Assembly (NCBI GenBank): GCA_949316235.1
Contig: OX438749.1
Location: 17,810,414 to 17,874,413, forward strand
Source: Oegoconia quadripuncta
Lineage: Eukaryota > Arthropoda > Insecta > Lepidoptera > Autostichidae
Length of the DNA stretch: 64,000 bases
Reading direction: 5' to 3'
This document shows positions 26,701-34,107 of the stretch, one piece after another. The notes below the pieces were generated by a model that saw only the letters and a program-made list of their open reading frames with translations, did no database searches and was not told where the DNA came from. The translations under genes and the position numbers were made by a program. Each line of letters starts with the position of its first letter. The first letter of the stretch is position 1.

Positions 26701-29700
26701 CAGCTCTATTGACAGCTAGTCTGACGTGCCTTAGTAGAGATACAGCTTTCCGTGTCCATTTTCCGTAAGTCCAGCTTCCGCGGTGGACATAACGATATGC
26801 TGCAACAAATTAATTCATATCTACTATTAGTACTTACTCAGCTCAGCGCCAGTGTATATATGACATACCCCATGATACAGAACAGATAGAGTAGAATAGA
26901 ACTAGCCCTTCTCTTCTCGTGTGTGTCGTAAAAGATGCCTAGGATTGATAGCACGACAGTATAAACCAGCAATGGGCAGCAGCGTCATGTTTATGTGAAA
27001 TTCCCAAAAATGTACAATCCCATACCCAGAATGGCCATTTGAGAGAGTCCTCCCATGGGAATAGCTTTTTATAAGCTGTATTTATAATGATACAAGCATT
27101 AAATGTATTTTTCTTTTGTAATTAAAAGTTGTCAAACAAATGGGGTGGTCTATGATATCCCAAATGTAAGCGTTACATTAATAGTTGAGTCGTGTGCCTT
27201 GCAAACCCATACATGTTTTGCTATTTATGTCTATATGACATACCCCTTAGTAACCTTTTACACAACCCATGGGACAAGAGGGGTTGTTTCGATTATTTTT
27301 ATTTGCTGGAAACTACACAAGGTAATAATTGAGAAAGTTATGGGTAAGTTTAGTGTTACCACTGGCTTGGGCAGTATCACACGATGCACACTGGTTGCTA
27401 ATTATGTTAAGATGTAGTTATTTTTATTTATTTGATTGTTCTTCTAGCTTTATTATATTGACAGTTTATATTCACTGTGTAAGAGTCTTTAAAACGTTTA
27501 TATTGATCAGTACAAATATATATATTTTTTATCTATATTTAATTTTTGAAATATAAAGAGATTTATTTTCATTAAATATTCTGCTTTGAAATGTGAGTCG
27601 ATAATAGCAATAATTTAAATGAAAGTTTTATTAATTTAATTATATTCACACGATGTACCTTTTCTTGTGGCCATTAGTGGGACTCTTAGTGATTAAGTTT
27701 CCTGTATTATTTATAAATCAATTCTCTTCCCTATTGTAAGTTAGGGTAAAACTTCCTGCGTTTACATAAGGTTTTGGGACTTTATGGATGAGCGTTGTCG
27801 CGTTCGAAGCCTGTTCAGACAACCGATTCCGATAAATTTAAAAAAAAAAGCATTTGTCTAAATGCGGTGTGGTAACGTTACATGTTGTGTTCTAATTTTC
27901 AAAGAATTGAATTAATAAGACTAACAGCTAGTCACAAATTTTATGTCATAAAATGCAATTACTATTTACTTAACATAATTGAAAATTATTGAAATATATA
28001 TGTTTTGAAATATAAATTGAGAAGCGTATTATAAGTTGTTATAGAAACGACAGAAAATATAAAGGACAAATGCATCTGTGGATGTATTATATATATGCCC
28101 AGTGAGTGATAACAACATGGAATTATCAATAGCCAGTTCAGAACAAAATTTGATATAATAAAGGGGAAATTACATATTTTTTCAACTGCGCAATATCTAT
28201 TGGAATTAATTATTTTTGTACGATTTTGTCATGTACAGAGAAACATGACCCCCGTACTTGCAGTCCTTTGTGAATAGACGTCTCAAACGACTAGACTATT
28301 GAAATTGGAAATTTAATTTCTAACAAGGGAACATAACGGTCGCATTGTCCTGAATTTCTAATCACATTTAAAAATAAGATTCCTCGTGAATTCTCATCAC
28401 AATAATTATTTATTTTTGTAATTGTCAAGTGCTGTACAACATATCTTAGATTTATGGAAATAATTTTATTTATTGAATAAATGATTTACATTTGACAAGT
28501 TTAGTTTTTTACCGATCACTTAAGCACGTATGAATAAAACAATCTCAAGATCCAGGTGAACTTGTTGATAGTTGAGATACTCTTGCGTATTTAAACAGTA
28601 TCATAAAATAATATTGCGAGTGAGTCTCGAGCTCAATCTTAAGATTGCTTTATTAATACGACCCTCAGTGAATCTATGCTGACTACCCCAAGTACGTTAT
28701 TATCTTAGATAAGGGCTGCCTTTTAGCAAAGGCAACTCCAACTGCCTTCGCAAAAATAAGTATGAAACGGATACATTGACCGGTATAAACGGACGCTTTT
28801 ACCATACGTCGTCATTGCGAACCTTACTGCTGACAGAACCCCATATTTCACATTTTCAAAAGGGTTTTTTCTTCCGCATTTTCTGAATTTAGTACGATAT
28901 CCGTCCAGTTTCATCTATTCCAAAAGTTTCATCAATTAGATCGCTGCCGCTGTGCAGAATTGTAATGGTCTAACTTCTATATGTTCGAATGAAAATGACT
29001 TGCTTGGGTTGGTGATTTAGCTTTTAAGATGATAATTAATAATTTATTTTGAATTTAATTGTGTTCTACTAATGCTGAGAAATTTTGATTTCTATTATAA
29101 TGTTTCTATGCAATTTGACTTTTTATTGTCTTTTCTCTTCCACATCCCACATAATTCTTCCCTGTTCATAATAATCATAAGTAAAAACTGGGGAAGGATA
29201 GAGGTCTCACATCACCTTACAAAGTGGACGCACTGGAAAGCTACACTTTAGGTGAGTTATAATTTTTTATATTAATAAAATTACACACTCTGTCCTTCCC
29301 TATTATCCCTTTATAAAAAGTTATCTTTTGCACTAAAAATTTCACAGAACAAGATATTATGTGGGAAGGACAGAGAAAACTTATAAAATTCGTACTTTTA
29401 ATACTGCTACTTTTACTTCCAGGTTATAATTACGGCAATCAAATACTACCTCAAGAAGCACCAATAGTAGATACTTATAAATCGCCTGAAATAACACAGG
29501 ACCCAGATCTGACCAAACGTATGTCCGCCCTAGAAAATTGGGCCCTCAACGTCGATTCGCGCCTTAAATTCTTCGACCAAAAATTAAAAAATTTAGACAA
29601 TCTCGAGGCTCAAATAGAGGAGTATTCATTCAAACATTTGCAACAGAACTTGGTACAAATATTTAGTATTAATGACAATTCAGAGGCTGTAGCGCTTAAA

Positions 29701-32700
29701 ATGAAGGGGTACTTCGACAAACATTACGTAACTAAGGATCAAATGCAAACTATGGGTCAGGAGATCCATGAACGGCTCATCAGATCGTGGCAGCCTGATA
29801 TAGACCAGGATAAAATCCGTCGGATCGTCCAGGAATACCTCTCGGTGTTTGAGCGTCGACAGATGGAGCTGCTAGTGGAAAAGGTCAGGGAGTATGTGAA
29901 GGAAGTGGAAGTGCATCATGTGACGACGGACTTCGATGTGGAGGCCGTGAAGAGAATAGTTGCTGGTATGCTGGATGTTTATGATGCTGATAAGACTGGG
30001 CTTGTGGATTATGCGCTGGAATCTGCAGGTAATTTCAATTTTTAATCGGTTTAGCGGTTCTTCTGCTTCGAATCCCGCTACGGATAAATGTTTGTACGAT
30101 GAATACGACCTTTTTTTACACGCGTTTGACCTCAAACTCACGTGATGGAAAGTCACGCAATCTCAGTAAATGTGTATTCATCCTTTCTTCAAGATGTAGG
30201 AGTTCGAAAAAACTGACGCCAGAAGAGTTTCATGCTTAGCATGCATTAGCTAAGAGAAAAAGTATCCTGTTAAATTCTGATAGACGACCTTATGACGGTT
30301 AAAGCTTATACCGGAAGAATTTTTTACCGTAAGGAAAAAATGGGCATATTAGGTAAGTGAAATAGCTTCTATTTCACTTACCTAATATGCGCTATTATTT
30401 TTTTTTCCAAAACCATTGAATAAAGCGTTGTGTCATTTGACGGTCGCGTTTGCATGCAATTCCACAATTACATCATTATATTAAGTAAATAAAAAAACTT
30501 TGAGAAAATTAAGTTCCAAATAAACCCTATGAATCCCACCAGGCGCATGTCAATCTCCGTGCGCGCGTGCGTCGATGGTGTTTGAAAAGAAAAACTACAA
30601 CCAATACTACTTCCCTTACCCAATATGCGTATTTTTTTTCCTTACGCTAAAAAACTCATCTGGTATATAACCTGTTTGGTGTAGTGGTTAGCAACTCTGA
30701 CCACTATACCAAAAGGTTGCGGGTTCGAATCCCGCTAGGGGCATATGTTTGTGTGAGGAATACGGACATGTGTACCCGAGTTATGGATGGTTTTCAATAA
30801 TAAGTATTTCTTTACAAAAAAAAATGTATTTATGTAGTATATCAACCATCTAGTATCCACAACACAAGCCTACAGTTGCTTACTGTGGAACTAGATGGCG
30901 CTGTGTGTATGTCTTAAGGATATTTATTATATAATGTTTCTACATTATAAGTACCTAAATGCTTTGCCTAATTTGGGACTAGATAATTGATGTGAGAGCC
31001 GCTGCCTCATTGATGTACAATCTAAAACAGAAAAGTTAACACGCCAGCTTATTACAAATTAAATTTACTTAGGGAATCATGAATGTTCTACAATATACTA
31101 AAAAGCACTATTGAAAAAAATCCTGACAAATCTTAATTTATAACTTGAGTGTATCTCTTGAGTGGGGAGCGAAAACTTTCACGCGTCACTTACATTACAG
31201 GAGGACAAGTGATCTCGACACGATGCACGGAGCTATACCAGATCAAGACGAAGCAGTACTCCATACTGGGCCTGCCGGTGTGGTGGGTGTACACCTCGCC
31301 GCGGTATGCTCTCACTCCTGGCGCCATGCCGGCCGAGTGCTGGGCCTTCCAGGGCTTCCCGGGTTACTTGGGTGAGTTATATATGGATGAGAAAAGCGGG
31401 AAGTTAAAAAAAAATAGTTACATATAGAAGACAGCTACTTTTAAACTTTTGATAATTAAATCGGTAATTCAATCCTCAAAAATTTATATTTTTATTAGTT
31501 ACATAAAATCGACAGGGACAATAATAAAGATCAAATCTCATCATATCACTGTGTCTCCAAATAAACGGAGACGGATAAATCTAACATACATATAAAGTTC
31601 ATAAAACACTACTTGCTTCAATATTCTCAATTTTGAATAAATGTGTGCTGTGTGGTATCGACACTGAAATAGAATAGAACCAACCCGTCTCTTTCCGTGG
31701 GTGTCGTAACAGGCGACTAAGGGATTTTCCACCAAAACACATCTATGGATTTGCACGTTTCAACGCAATGGGCTCACTCCCTGTCACGTGTGCATTTCTG
31801 TATATTTCATAAGGTGAACCGTGGATGTTGTTTCAATCATTAAATTGTTAATGTTTGGAACACCCAAACACAAAAGGAATTTGGGATAAGAGATAAATAA
31901 TTTGAGATAAATAAAAGTTTGTAAAGAGATACATATTATGTATTTACATAATAATTATCTCTGTTCCAGTGATTCGGACGTACGCGATTATCGAGGTGAC
32001 CGGTTTCTCGCTGGAGCACATGTCCCGGTTGCTAGCCGCCGACGCCAAGATAGAGTCCGCGCCTAAGAACTTCTCCGTTTACGTGAGTTTCACTTACTAC
32101 AAGCTTAGAATATGTATTATGAAAAGACCCTGACTGCTAGACCAAAATGTCGCGTGTTCGAATCCCGCTAGGGGCATATGTTTATGTGATGAATACGGTC
32201 ATATCAGTATATCAACCATCTGATATCCATAATACAAGCCTAATTGCTTAGTATGGACCTGGATAGTGCTGTGTGTATATTCAAGAATATTTTATTTATT
32301 TATATACAAACATACAGCACTAAATAACACAGTTTGTTGTTAATATACGTGAATTTGAATTCGTGTAATTCCCATTAATTGGTGACGCCACTCTTGATTA
32401 CGAACAACTTTCCCCAAGGAACTGTGGTCGAATTCGATCAAAAACTTTCGATTACCCATACAAAGTAAACCATTCTGAAACCATCGGGAAATCCAACAAT
32501 TTTCGGCTGAATTCGATTATGGCTCCTAGTGGAAAGTTCACATTTTATTTACTAAAAGTAAATAATATATTTATTAAGTTTTTCATGGAATATGTCGATG
32601 AAATGTATTCTAGCTTTCGCTGGATGCACACAGCTTCCAAGCGGTCGCTTTTGTAATCGGGAGGCCTATGGTCTAACTAATGTTGGTCAAACACGGCGTA

Positions 32701-33721
32701 ACGGCTCAACGGGTTTGGATGAAATTTGGTATATACCCTGGATTAAGACATGATACTTTTTATACCGTTAAACTGAGTAAATCCCGCGGGATAATCAAAT
32801 CCGCGATTAAGCTATTCCACGCAGACGAAGATGCGAGCGGAAAGCTAGTAATATATATAATGAAGCGTTCTAACAATGTAACGATATAAGTATAATTTGT
32901 TCTAACAATTTGGAATGGCAAACAATTTATTCGAACTCGCGGGAATGGCGCACCGAACTCGCTAACATCGGAACTGGTAACAAACAGTACAAATTCTCAT
33001 TCTTAGATAAGGCCCTGTGTATAGACAGAATGCTTGTAAAGGCGGTACACTCAGGTCTGACTGTAGTCGCACCGGAATATATTATTACTTTATTTAATGT
33101 CCCATCATGATCATCACATATTATTCTATTCGCAATGACGGTTAACTATATGCCGTTGCTGAGTCCCTGTGACCACCTTACGGATCCATCAGACCCTGGA
33201 TACTCATCGAGACAAAGCAAACGAGTCCATACTCGATGGATTTGTATTGTATTTTTTACAGAATGTATTCACAGATCAATTGAAGTGGGTCAAATACAGA
33301 CAGGCACTAGGACAGGTGAAGCTGAATAAAAGCTAAAAACATTAAGTTTCTTGCTCCTTTTTAGACGAATCGGCCGTGTGCACAAATATTACGTTGACAC
33401 ACAATAAAGTTTATTTAAATTTTGAATTCATCATAATTCCAGGGCCTCCACGGCGAACTGGACCCGGAGCCTCACCTCTTCGGAGATTACGTTTACGACG
33501 CGAACGGCACCTCAATACAACACTTCCCCGTCAAGTACCCGAAGACGACCAACATCGATGGCGTCAACTACCCGGTCGCTTACGACATCATCGAGTTACG
33601 CATCGAAAGCAACCACGGCAACCCAACATACACGTGCGTGTACCGATTCAGGGTTCACGGCAACCCTCTCAGTGACATACGTAAAGCCACCGAAAACAGC
33701 ATAAGGGACAGCGAAACGTAG
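8686..33721 (+). CDS. koi: SUN-domain nuclear envelope protein, klaroid type (10 coding exons, 5' end not found)
   Basis: Exons: 8686-8798, 12335-12490, 18280-18484, 18620-18812, 19698-19804, 22189-22315, 29423-30028, 31201-31371, 31970-32082, 33443-33721. Every junction is AG/GT and every phase agrees, giving 2,070 nt, or 689 residues and a stop. SUN proteins sit in the inner nuclear membrane and bind KASH proteins in the perinuclear space, linking nucleus to cytoskeleton (LINC complex). Seen here: a polar N-terminal part, a hydrophobic run (WWPWLLLILLPILGYG) as the membrane anchor, about 200 mostly helical and charged residues, then a SUN domain. The SUN domain has ISTRCTELY, whose Cys matches the one that bonds KASH in the family, plus GFPGYLVIRTYA, SAPKNFSVYGL, YTCVYRFRVHG and a C-terminal stop, all at the usual places. 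The first exon found begins in phase 0 with no ATG, so at least one upstream coding exon is missing. The klaroid assignment rather than Spag4 rests on the long nucleoplasmic part and is inference. Confidence 0.9.
10205..10360 (+). mobile_element. SINE-like 3' fragment
   Basis: Contains aaacggtgaaggaaaacatc and gggccagcgtggtggactat, blocks widespread in lepidopteran short repeats. Ends in a T run next to the CTAG-ended repeat. Confidence 0.5.
10363..11162 (+). mobile_element. CTAG-ended repeat split by a nested element
   Basis: Both ends of the family are present (taatattataaatgcgaaag at the left, gccgcgggcggaaagctagt at the right), with a 550-base inverted-repeat insert at 10545-11096. Confidence 0.6.
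10545..11096. mobile_element. about 550-bp inverted-repeat element nested in a CTAG-ended repeat
   Basis: Ends TTGGGCCAGTTTGTTGTCAC (left) and its near reverse complement gtgacaaaacactggcccaa (right). Contains a separate 14-base hairpin (10811-10824 with 10832-10845). No coding sense. Host sequence of the repeat continues on both sides. Confidence 0.6.
11590..11800. repeat. minisatellite, about 5 units of 40-55 bp
   Basis: Unit: tatggttctggtatggtatg then aaattctgatgataatacaa. The units vary in length. Lies in the koi intron between exons a and b. Confidence 0.85.
11896..12080 (-). mobile_element. CTAG-ended repeat (Helitron-like)
   Basis: Starts ctagctttccgcccgcggct and ends ttcgcatttataatattagt: the 54992 repeat in reverse. 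In a koi intron. Confidence 0.6.
12335..12490 (+). CDS. koi: koi exon b
   Basis: Acceptor ttcttccccag, donor AA|gtaagt. Reads on in frame from the previous exon as STRFGSPAYSACSTDSSF and ends with YKMAGEYW. GC-rich third positions stand out from the AT-rich introns. Nucleoplasmic part; no known domain seen. Confidence 0.88.
12535..12835. repeat. dispersed repeat R2, copy 1
   Basis: Shares long blocks (cttcagtaaagtggcagaa, gttacgcactttaatttaca, gttcccgccaaaaagcc) with 55725-56125. Lies in the koi intron just after exon b. No coding content seen. Confidence 0.65.
13374..13632 (-). mobile_element. tRNA-derived SINE, family A
   Basis: Reverse strand carries a pol III A box and B box (GGTTCGAATCCC) at about 13566-13620 and an ATTT tail near 13400. 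The end ccttccttgagtagtcgggt is shared with the copy at 19956-20237. The SINE head explains the tRNA-like look. Confidence 0.8.
13765..13878 (-). mobile_element. tRNA-derived SINE, family C, head only
   Basis: Reverse copy: tgccctagcaccaactaaac, gctggggatcgaaccagaga and gtttacattgagccacggag match the family C head. A likely tail piece of the same family lies near 14905-14965. Confidence 0.65.
15070..15519 (-). mobile_element. CTAG-ended repeat split by MITE M2
   Basis: Starts ctagttttctgcccgcggct and ends acatttattatattagttt. The MITE at 15181-15431 sits in the middle, so the MITE is younger. Confidence 0.6.
15181..15431. mobile_element. MITE M2 copy 1, nested in a CTAG-ended repeat
   Basis: Long imperfect palindrome: gaatttaagttcgtgtaatt at the left, the reverse complement at the right (aattacacgaattcaaattc), with acaactttccccaag inverted inside. 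It interrupts the repeat at 15070-15519. A 130-codon frame over it is a shadow. Confidence 0.8.
16740..17020 (+). pseudogene. CR1-like retroelement 3' fragment
   Basis: The 62-codon frame reads FMGHCIRFYNLIPENIINLN and KKVITKLVTT, then out of frame LNDKN, an extreme C-terminus of the CR1-like type. It ends in an A-rich tail near 17015-17030. Upstream sequence is missing. Confidence 0.6.
17435..17612 (-). mobile_element. CTAG-ended repeat, degraded
   Basis: Shares tttatctcgcggaaactact and catttatataataaggt with the family. In a koi intron. A similarly worn relative lies at 25255-25395 (gatttcgcccgcatgg .. ttataataatagtatgg). Confidence 0.4.
17815..18060 (-). repeat. dispersed repeat R3, copy 3
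   Basis: Reverse orientation of R3 (ctagggtaggcactgccttt, gtcacagggtatgc), inside the koi intron before exon c. Confidence 0.65.
18280..18484 (+). CDS. koi: koi exon c
   Basis: Acceptor aaattacag, donor CAC|gtgagt. Joins exon b to give EYWNKYPKTDYTYSPLSKD, then a Ser/Arg-rich stretch (SRRSLSQFRVQ). The 205 bases end in phase 0. About 30 bases downstream, at 18511-18560, the intron carries a degraded near-copy of part of this exon (cgcagttccgcgtagaaaagtcc..cactagcgcgga), which suggests a small local duplication. Confidence 0.88.
18620..18812 (+). CDS. koi: koi exon d
   Basis: Acceptor attacccag, donor CAAG|gtgaca. Begins TVESSDDEGYIRPNGGYQPG and carries a Thr/Ile-rich, moderately hydrophobic run after RWWITRLLI. 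SUN proteins often have extra hydrophobic segments before the true anchor, so this may be membrane-associated. Ends with one base of a codon. Confidence 0.83.
19374..19654 (-). mobile_element. tRNA-derived SINE, family B
   Basis: Reverse copy: acacacagcgccatctatcg at the tail, gcgggattcgaacccgcgac and ctacaccaaacaagtcgt at the head. In a koi intron. Confidence 0.8.
19698..19804 (+). CDS. koi: koi exon e
   Basis: Acceptor tttcttccag, donor ACT|gtgagt. Encodes AGLLSRTASAVAAPFYWFY and ends VVTTTITTVTET: weakly hydrophobic and Thr-rich like the exon before. Length 107 with phases matching both neighbours. Confidence 0.83.
19956..20237 (+). mobile_element. tRNA-derived SINE, family A
   Basis: A box TGGTGTAGTGG and B box GGTTCGAATCCC at 19970-20021. 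Body gatgaatatgaacatttatt, tail ATTTATTT, then acccgactactcaaggaagg. Confidence 0.85.
20560..21015 (+). pseudogene. CR1-like retroelement 3' fragment
   Basis: A short frame (20583-20771) ends KKAYYKLSDYLDDKHSGT, similar to the end of the fragment at 16750-16938. It is followed by the shared 3' signature (gcaacctctcgagtttcatg, ttcttctcaggggaaaattg) and a TTTGAT-rich tail at about 21000-21020. Confidence 0.65.
21042..21313 (+). mobile_element. 5S rRNA-like SINE, copy 2
   Basis: Same structure as 7111-7422 with the 5S-like core at 21075-21120 and the same tail ending caacagtggggacg. In a koi intron. Confidence 0.7.
21380..21499. mobile_element. 120-bp MITE, family M1 copy 2
   Basis: Same family as 3975-4114 with part of the left arm deleted. 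Flanked by ATT at 21377-21379 and 21500-21502. Confidence 0.9.
21503..21740 (-). mobile_element. tRNA-derived SINE, family B
   Basis: Reverse copy with TAA repeats at the tail, then cacacagcgccatctagttt, and gcgggattcgaacccgcaac at the head. Abuts MITE M1 copy 2. Confidence 0.8.
21840..22120 (+). repeat. dispersed repeat R4
   Basis: Blocks agaatagaacctactcgtgt, gtgtcgtgaaaggcgactaa, ctgtcacgtgtgcatttctg and tgtttgggatatctctgacc. Other copies at 19130-19345, 26880-26960 (part) and 31620-31915. The second half is the sequence tandemly repeated at 7523-7919 (there reversed). A common lepidopteran repeat of unclear class. Confidence 0.6.
22189..22315 (+). CDS. koi: koi exon f, transmembrane anchor
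   Basis: Acceptor tctttctcttag, donor GGAT|gtgagt. Encodes a charged stretch (ENEKYVARSYQAKLETKRR) followed by WWPWLLLILLPILGYG, the clearest membrane segment of the protein. The basic residues before it fit an inner-nuclear-membrane anchor with its C-terminus in the lumen. The one leftover base (T) is completed in frame by either 23798 or 29423, so this exon is the branch point for the two isoforms. Confidence 0.87.
23798..24147 (+). CDS. koi: koi alternative terminal exon, Leu-Pro repeat luminal tail without SUN domain
   Basis: Acceptor aaattttcag at 23788-23797. The split codon T|CT and the open frame follow exactly from exon f. It runs 116 codons to TGA at 24145-24147 and has no convincing donor, so it reads as a last exon. 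With upstream exons it gives 416 residues. It encodes a repeat of Leu-Pro about every seven residues (LPKIT, LPNIS, LPELNI, LPKLNFT, LPEINIT, LPDI), then a charged helical end (EEMRRFWKGVLG). Four N-glycosylation sequons (NFT, NIS, NFT, NIT) suit a luminal location. It could also be an unrelated small gene, but the phase match and position after the anchor argue for a SUN-less isoform. A weak poly(A) signal ATTAAA lies near 24304. Confidence 0.7.
25640..25985 (+). pseudogene. jockey-like reverse transcriptase 3' end
   Basis: A frame with RFDSSSIMRTNKAWNSLPAS and VFPESYNLRIFKSRVNRHL, the common C-terminal block of insect jockey-group elements, followed by AATAAATATG near 25965. The rest of the element is missing. 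Confidence 0.75.
26083..26230 (+). mobile_element. SINE fragment, degraded
   Basis: ggattggtatagtgccttcg then aattccgctagacgtaaatg: an internal deletion has removed the middle of the head. Confidence 0.5.
26309..26466. mobile_element. 158-bp palindromic MITE
   Basis: About 60-base inverted arms (cttattcataaaaaattaca .. with the reverse complement at the right; inner ends gttttgtc and gacaaaac). The middle is only about 38 bases. No clear target duplication. Confidence 0.8.
29348..30028 (+). CDS. koi: koi alternative first coding exon with its own membrane anchor (ATG at 29359)
   Basis: The frame of the coiled-coil exon stays open upstream of its internal acceptor at 29422, back to ATG 29359. 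The extra 21 codons read MWEGQRKLIKFVLLILLLLL, a textbook signal anchor, and then join GYNYGNQ. An acceptor (tttcacag) ends at 29347 and a good donor (TTTAG|gtgagt) is at 29252, so a leader exon near 29160-29251 plus a 96-base intron is likely. From this ATG the protein would be 410 residues: short N-terminus, anchor, coiled coil, SUN. This resembles the compact, often testis-enriched SUN proteins of animals, but tissue use is inference. The first ATG in the leader is the one chosen. Confidence 0.6.
29423..30028 (+). CDS. koi: koi exon g, luminal coiled-coil region
   Basis: Acceptor ctacttttacttccag, donor GCAG|gtaatt. The 606-base exon encodes about 201 residues rich in Glu, Lys and Leu (KRMSALENWALNVDSRLKFF, RQMELLVEKVREYVKEVEV), as expected of the spacer that trimerises SUN proteins. 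It ends YDADKTGLVDYALESAG, the usual lead-in to the SUN domain. Confidence 0.9.
30039..30120 (+). mobile_element. SINE fragment next to koi exon g
   Basis: ttctgcttcgaatcccgcta then cggataaatgtttgtacgat, a piece of a family A SINE starting only about 10 bases after the exon g donor. Confidence 0.5.
30306..30668. mobile_element. MITE-like element with inner hairpin, in a koi intron
   Basis: Diverged inverted ends (ttttttaccgtaaggaaaaa at the left, ttccttacgctaaaaaactc at the right) about 360 bases apart. Inside, a perfect 22-base hairpin at 30344-30365 and 30369-30390 has a 3-base loop. Confidence 0.65.
30669..30940 (+). mobile_element. tRNA-derived SINE, family B
   Basis: Forward copy: A box tggtgtagtgg, B box ggttcgaatcc, then gtagtatatcaaccatctag and gatggcgctgtgtgtatgtc. 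In a koi intron. Confidence 0.82.
31201..31371 (+). CDS. koi: koi exon h, SUN domain part 1
   Basis: Acceptor acattacag, donor TTGG|gtgagt. Encodes GGQVISTRCTELYQI, WWVYTSPRYALTPG and ECWAFQGFPGYL. These are hallmark SUN blocks, including the Cys that in other SUN proteins makes a disulfide with the KASH peptide. Confidence 0.93.
31620..31915 (+). repeat. dispersed repeat R4
   Basis: Same block order as 21840-22120 (cgtgggtgtcgtaacaggcg, cctgtcacgtgtgcatttct, tggaacacccaaacac). In the koi intron between two SUN exons. Confidence 0.6.
31970..32082 (+). CDS. koi: koi exon i, SUN domain part 2
   Basis: Acceptor tctctgttccag, donor TAC|gtgagt. Encodes VIRTYAIIEVTGFSLEHM and SAPKNFSVY. The phase joins the previous exon as GYL-VIRTYA, the standard SUN order. 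Confidence 0.93.
32128..32306 (+). mobile_element. tRNA-derived SINE, family B, head lost
   Basis: Retains gcgtgttcgaatcccgctag, catatgtttatgtgatgaat and tagtgctgtgtgtatattca. In a koi intron. Confidence 0.65.
32343..32540. mobile_element. MITE M2 copy 2, right end missing
   Basis: Same family as 15181-15431: gaattcgtgtaattcccatt, ctcttgattacgaacaactt and the middle block catacaaagtaaaccattct are shared. The right arm stops after ctagtggaaagtt. Confidence 0.75.
32682..32850 (+). mobile_element. CTAG-ended repeat, 5'-truncated
   Basis: From ggtcaaacacggcgtaacgg to gcgagcggaaagctagta. In a koi intron. Confidence 0.5.
33443..33721 (+). CDS. koi: koi exon j, SUN domain part 3 and stop
   Basis: Acceptor cataattccag. 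Begins GLHGELDPEPHLFGDYVYDA, includes NIDGVNYPVAYDIIELRI and TYTCVYRFRVHGNP, and stops with TAG at 33719-33721. The Cys in TCVYRF is the conserved partner of an intradomain disulfide. The tail of about 20 residues after RVHG is ordinary for the family. Confidence 0.93.
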   Translation, partial: GLHGELDPEPHLFGDYVYDANGTSIQHFPVKYPKTTNIDGVNYPVAYDIIELRIESNHGNPTYTCVYRFRVHGNPLSDIRKATENSIRDSET

Positions 33722-34101
33722 CATTATGAAGTGACGTGAGTATTTAGTGACTAAACGGCGTAAGTGTATTTGAGTGACTATTCAATGAATTTGCAACTTT
33801 TATAAGTGATAAATTGGTGAGTGAACGTAATGTTGTGTGTAATGAATTTTCTCTGAAACTCGTCCGGTGAAATGAATTGTGTTCAATTAGCTAATGAATT
33901 GGATAGTGATCATTCCTAGATTATGTTTTCTAGTTTATAAGTTGCACAATGTGCCGTGGCCTTGTATGTTCTAGAATTTAGGAGTTACGACTTAACCCCA
34001 GTTGCTTTGCTGATTGATATTTGACACGTTGAGGTAATGTTATAGAGAGCTTCCCAAATTTACCTTTGGAGACCATTTGATGAAAAAAGATAAAACTGCT
34101 A

Positions 34102-34107
34102 AATAAA
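34102..34107 (+). promoter_or_regulatory. candidate poly(A) signal of koi
   Basis: AATAAA about 380 bases past the SUN stop codon, in AT-rich sequence. More AATAAA hexamers follow near 34213 and 34504, so the site used cannot be told. Confidence 0.35.

Larger units (their letters stand above)
24148..29160. other. koi intron between the alternative exons
   Basis: Besides the jockey fragment, SINE fragment and 158-bp MITE listed, the rest (about 27.0-29.1 kb) is AT-rich with no coding sense. Under the SUN-less isoform the first part is 3' untranslated sequence. Confidence 0.6.

Noticed and set aside
27103..27556. Plus-strand open frames of 104 and 75 codons
   Set aside because: AT-rich intron sequence with no domain and no usable splice phases for koi.
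31145..31427. Alternative frames over the SUN exon
   Set aside because: The spliced frame matches the SUN family; the others are overlaps extended into introns.
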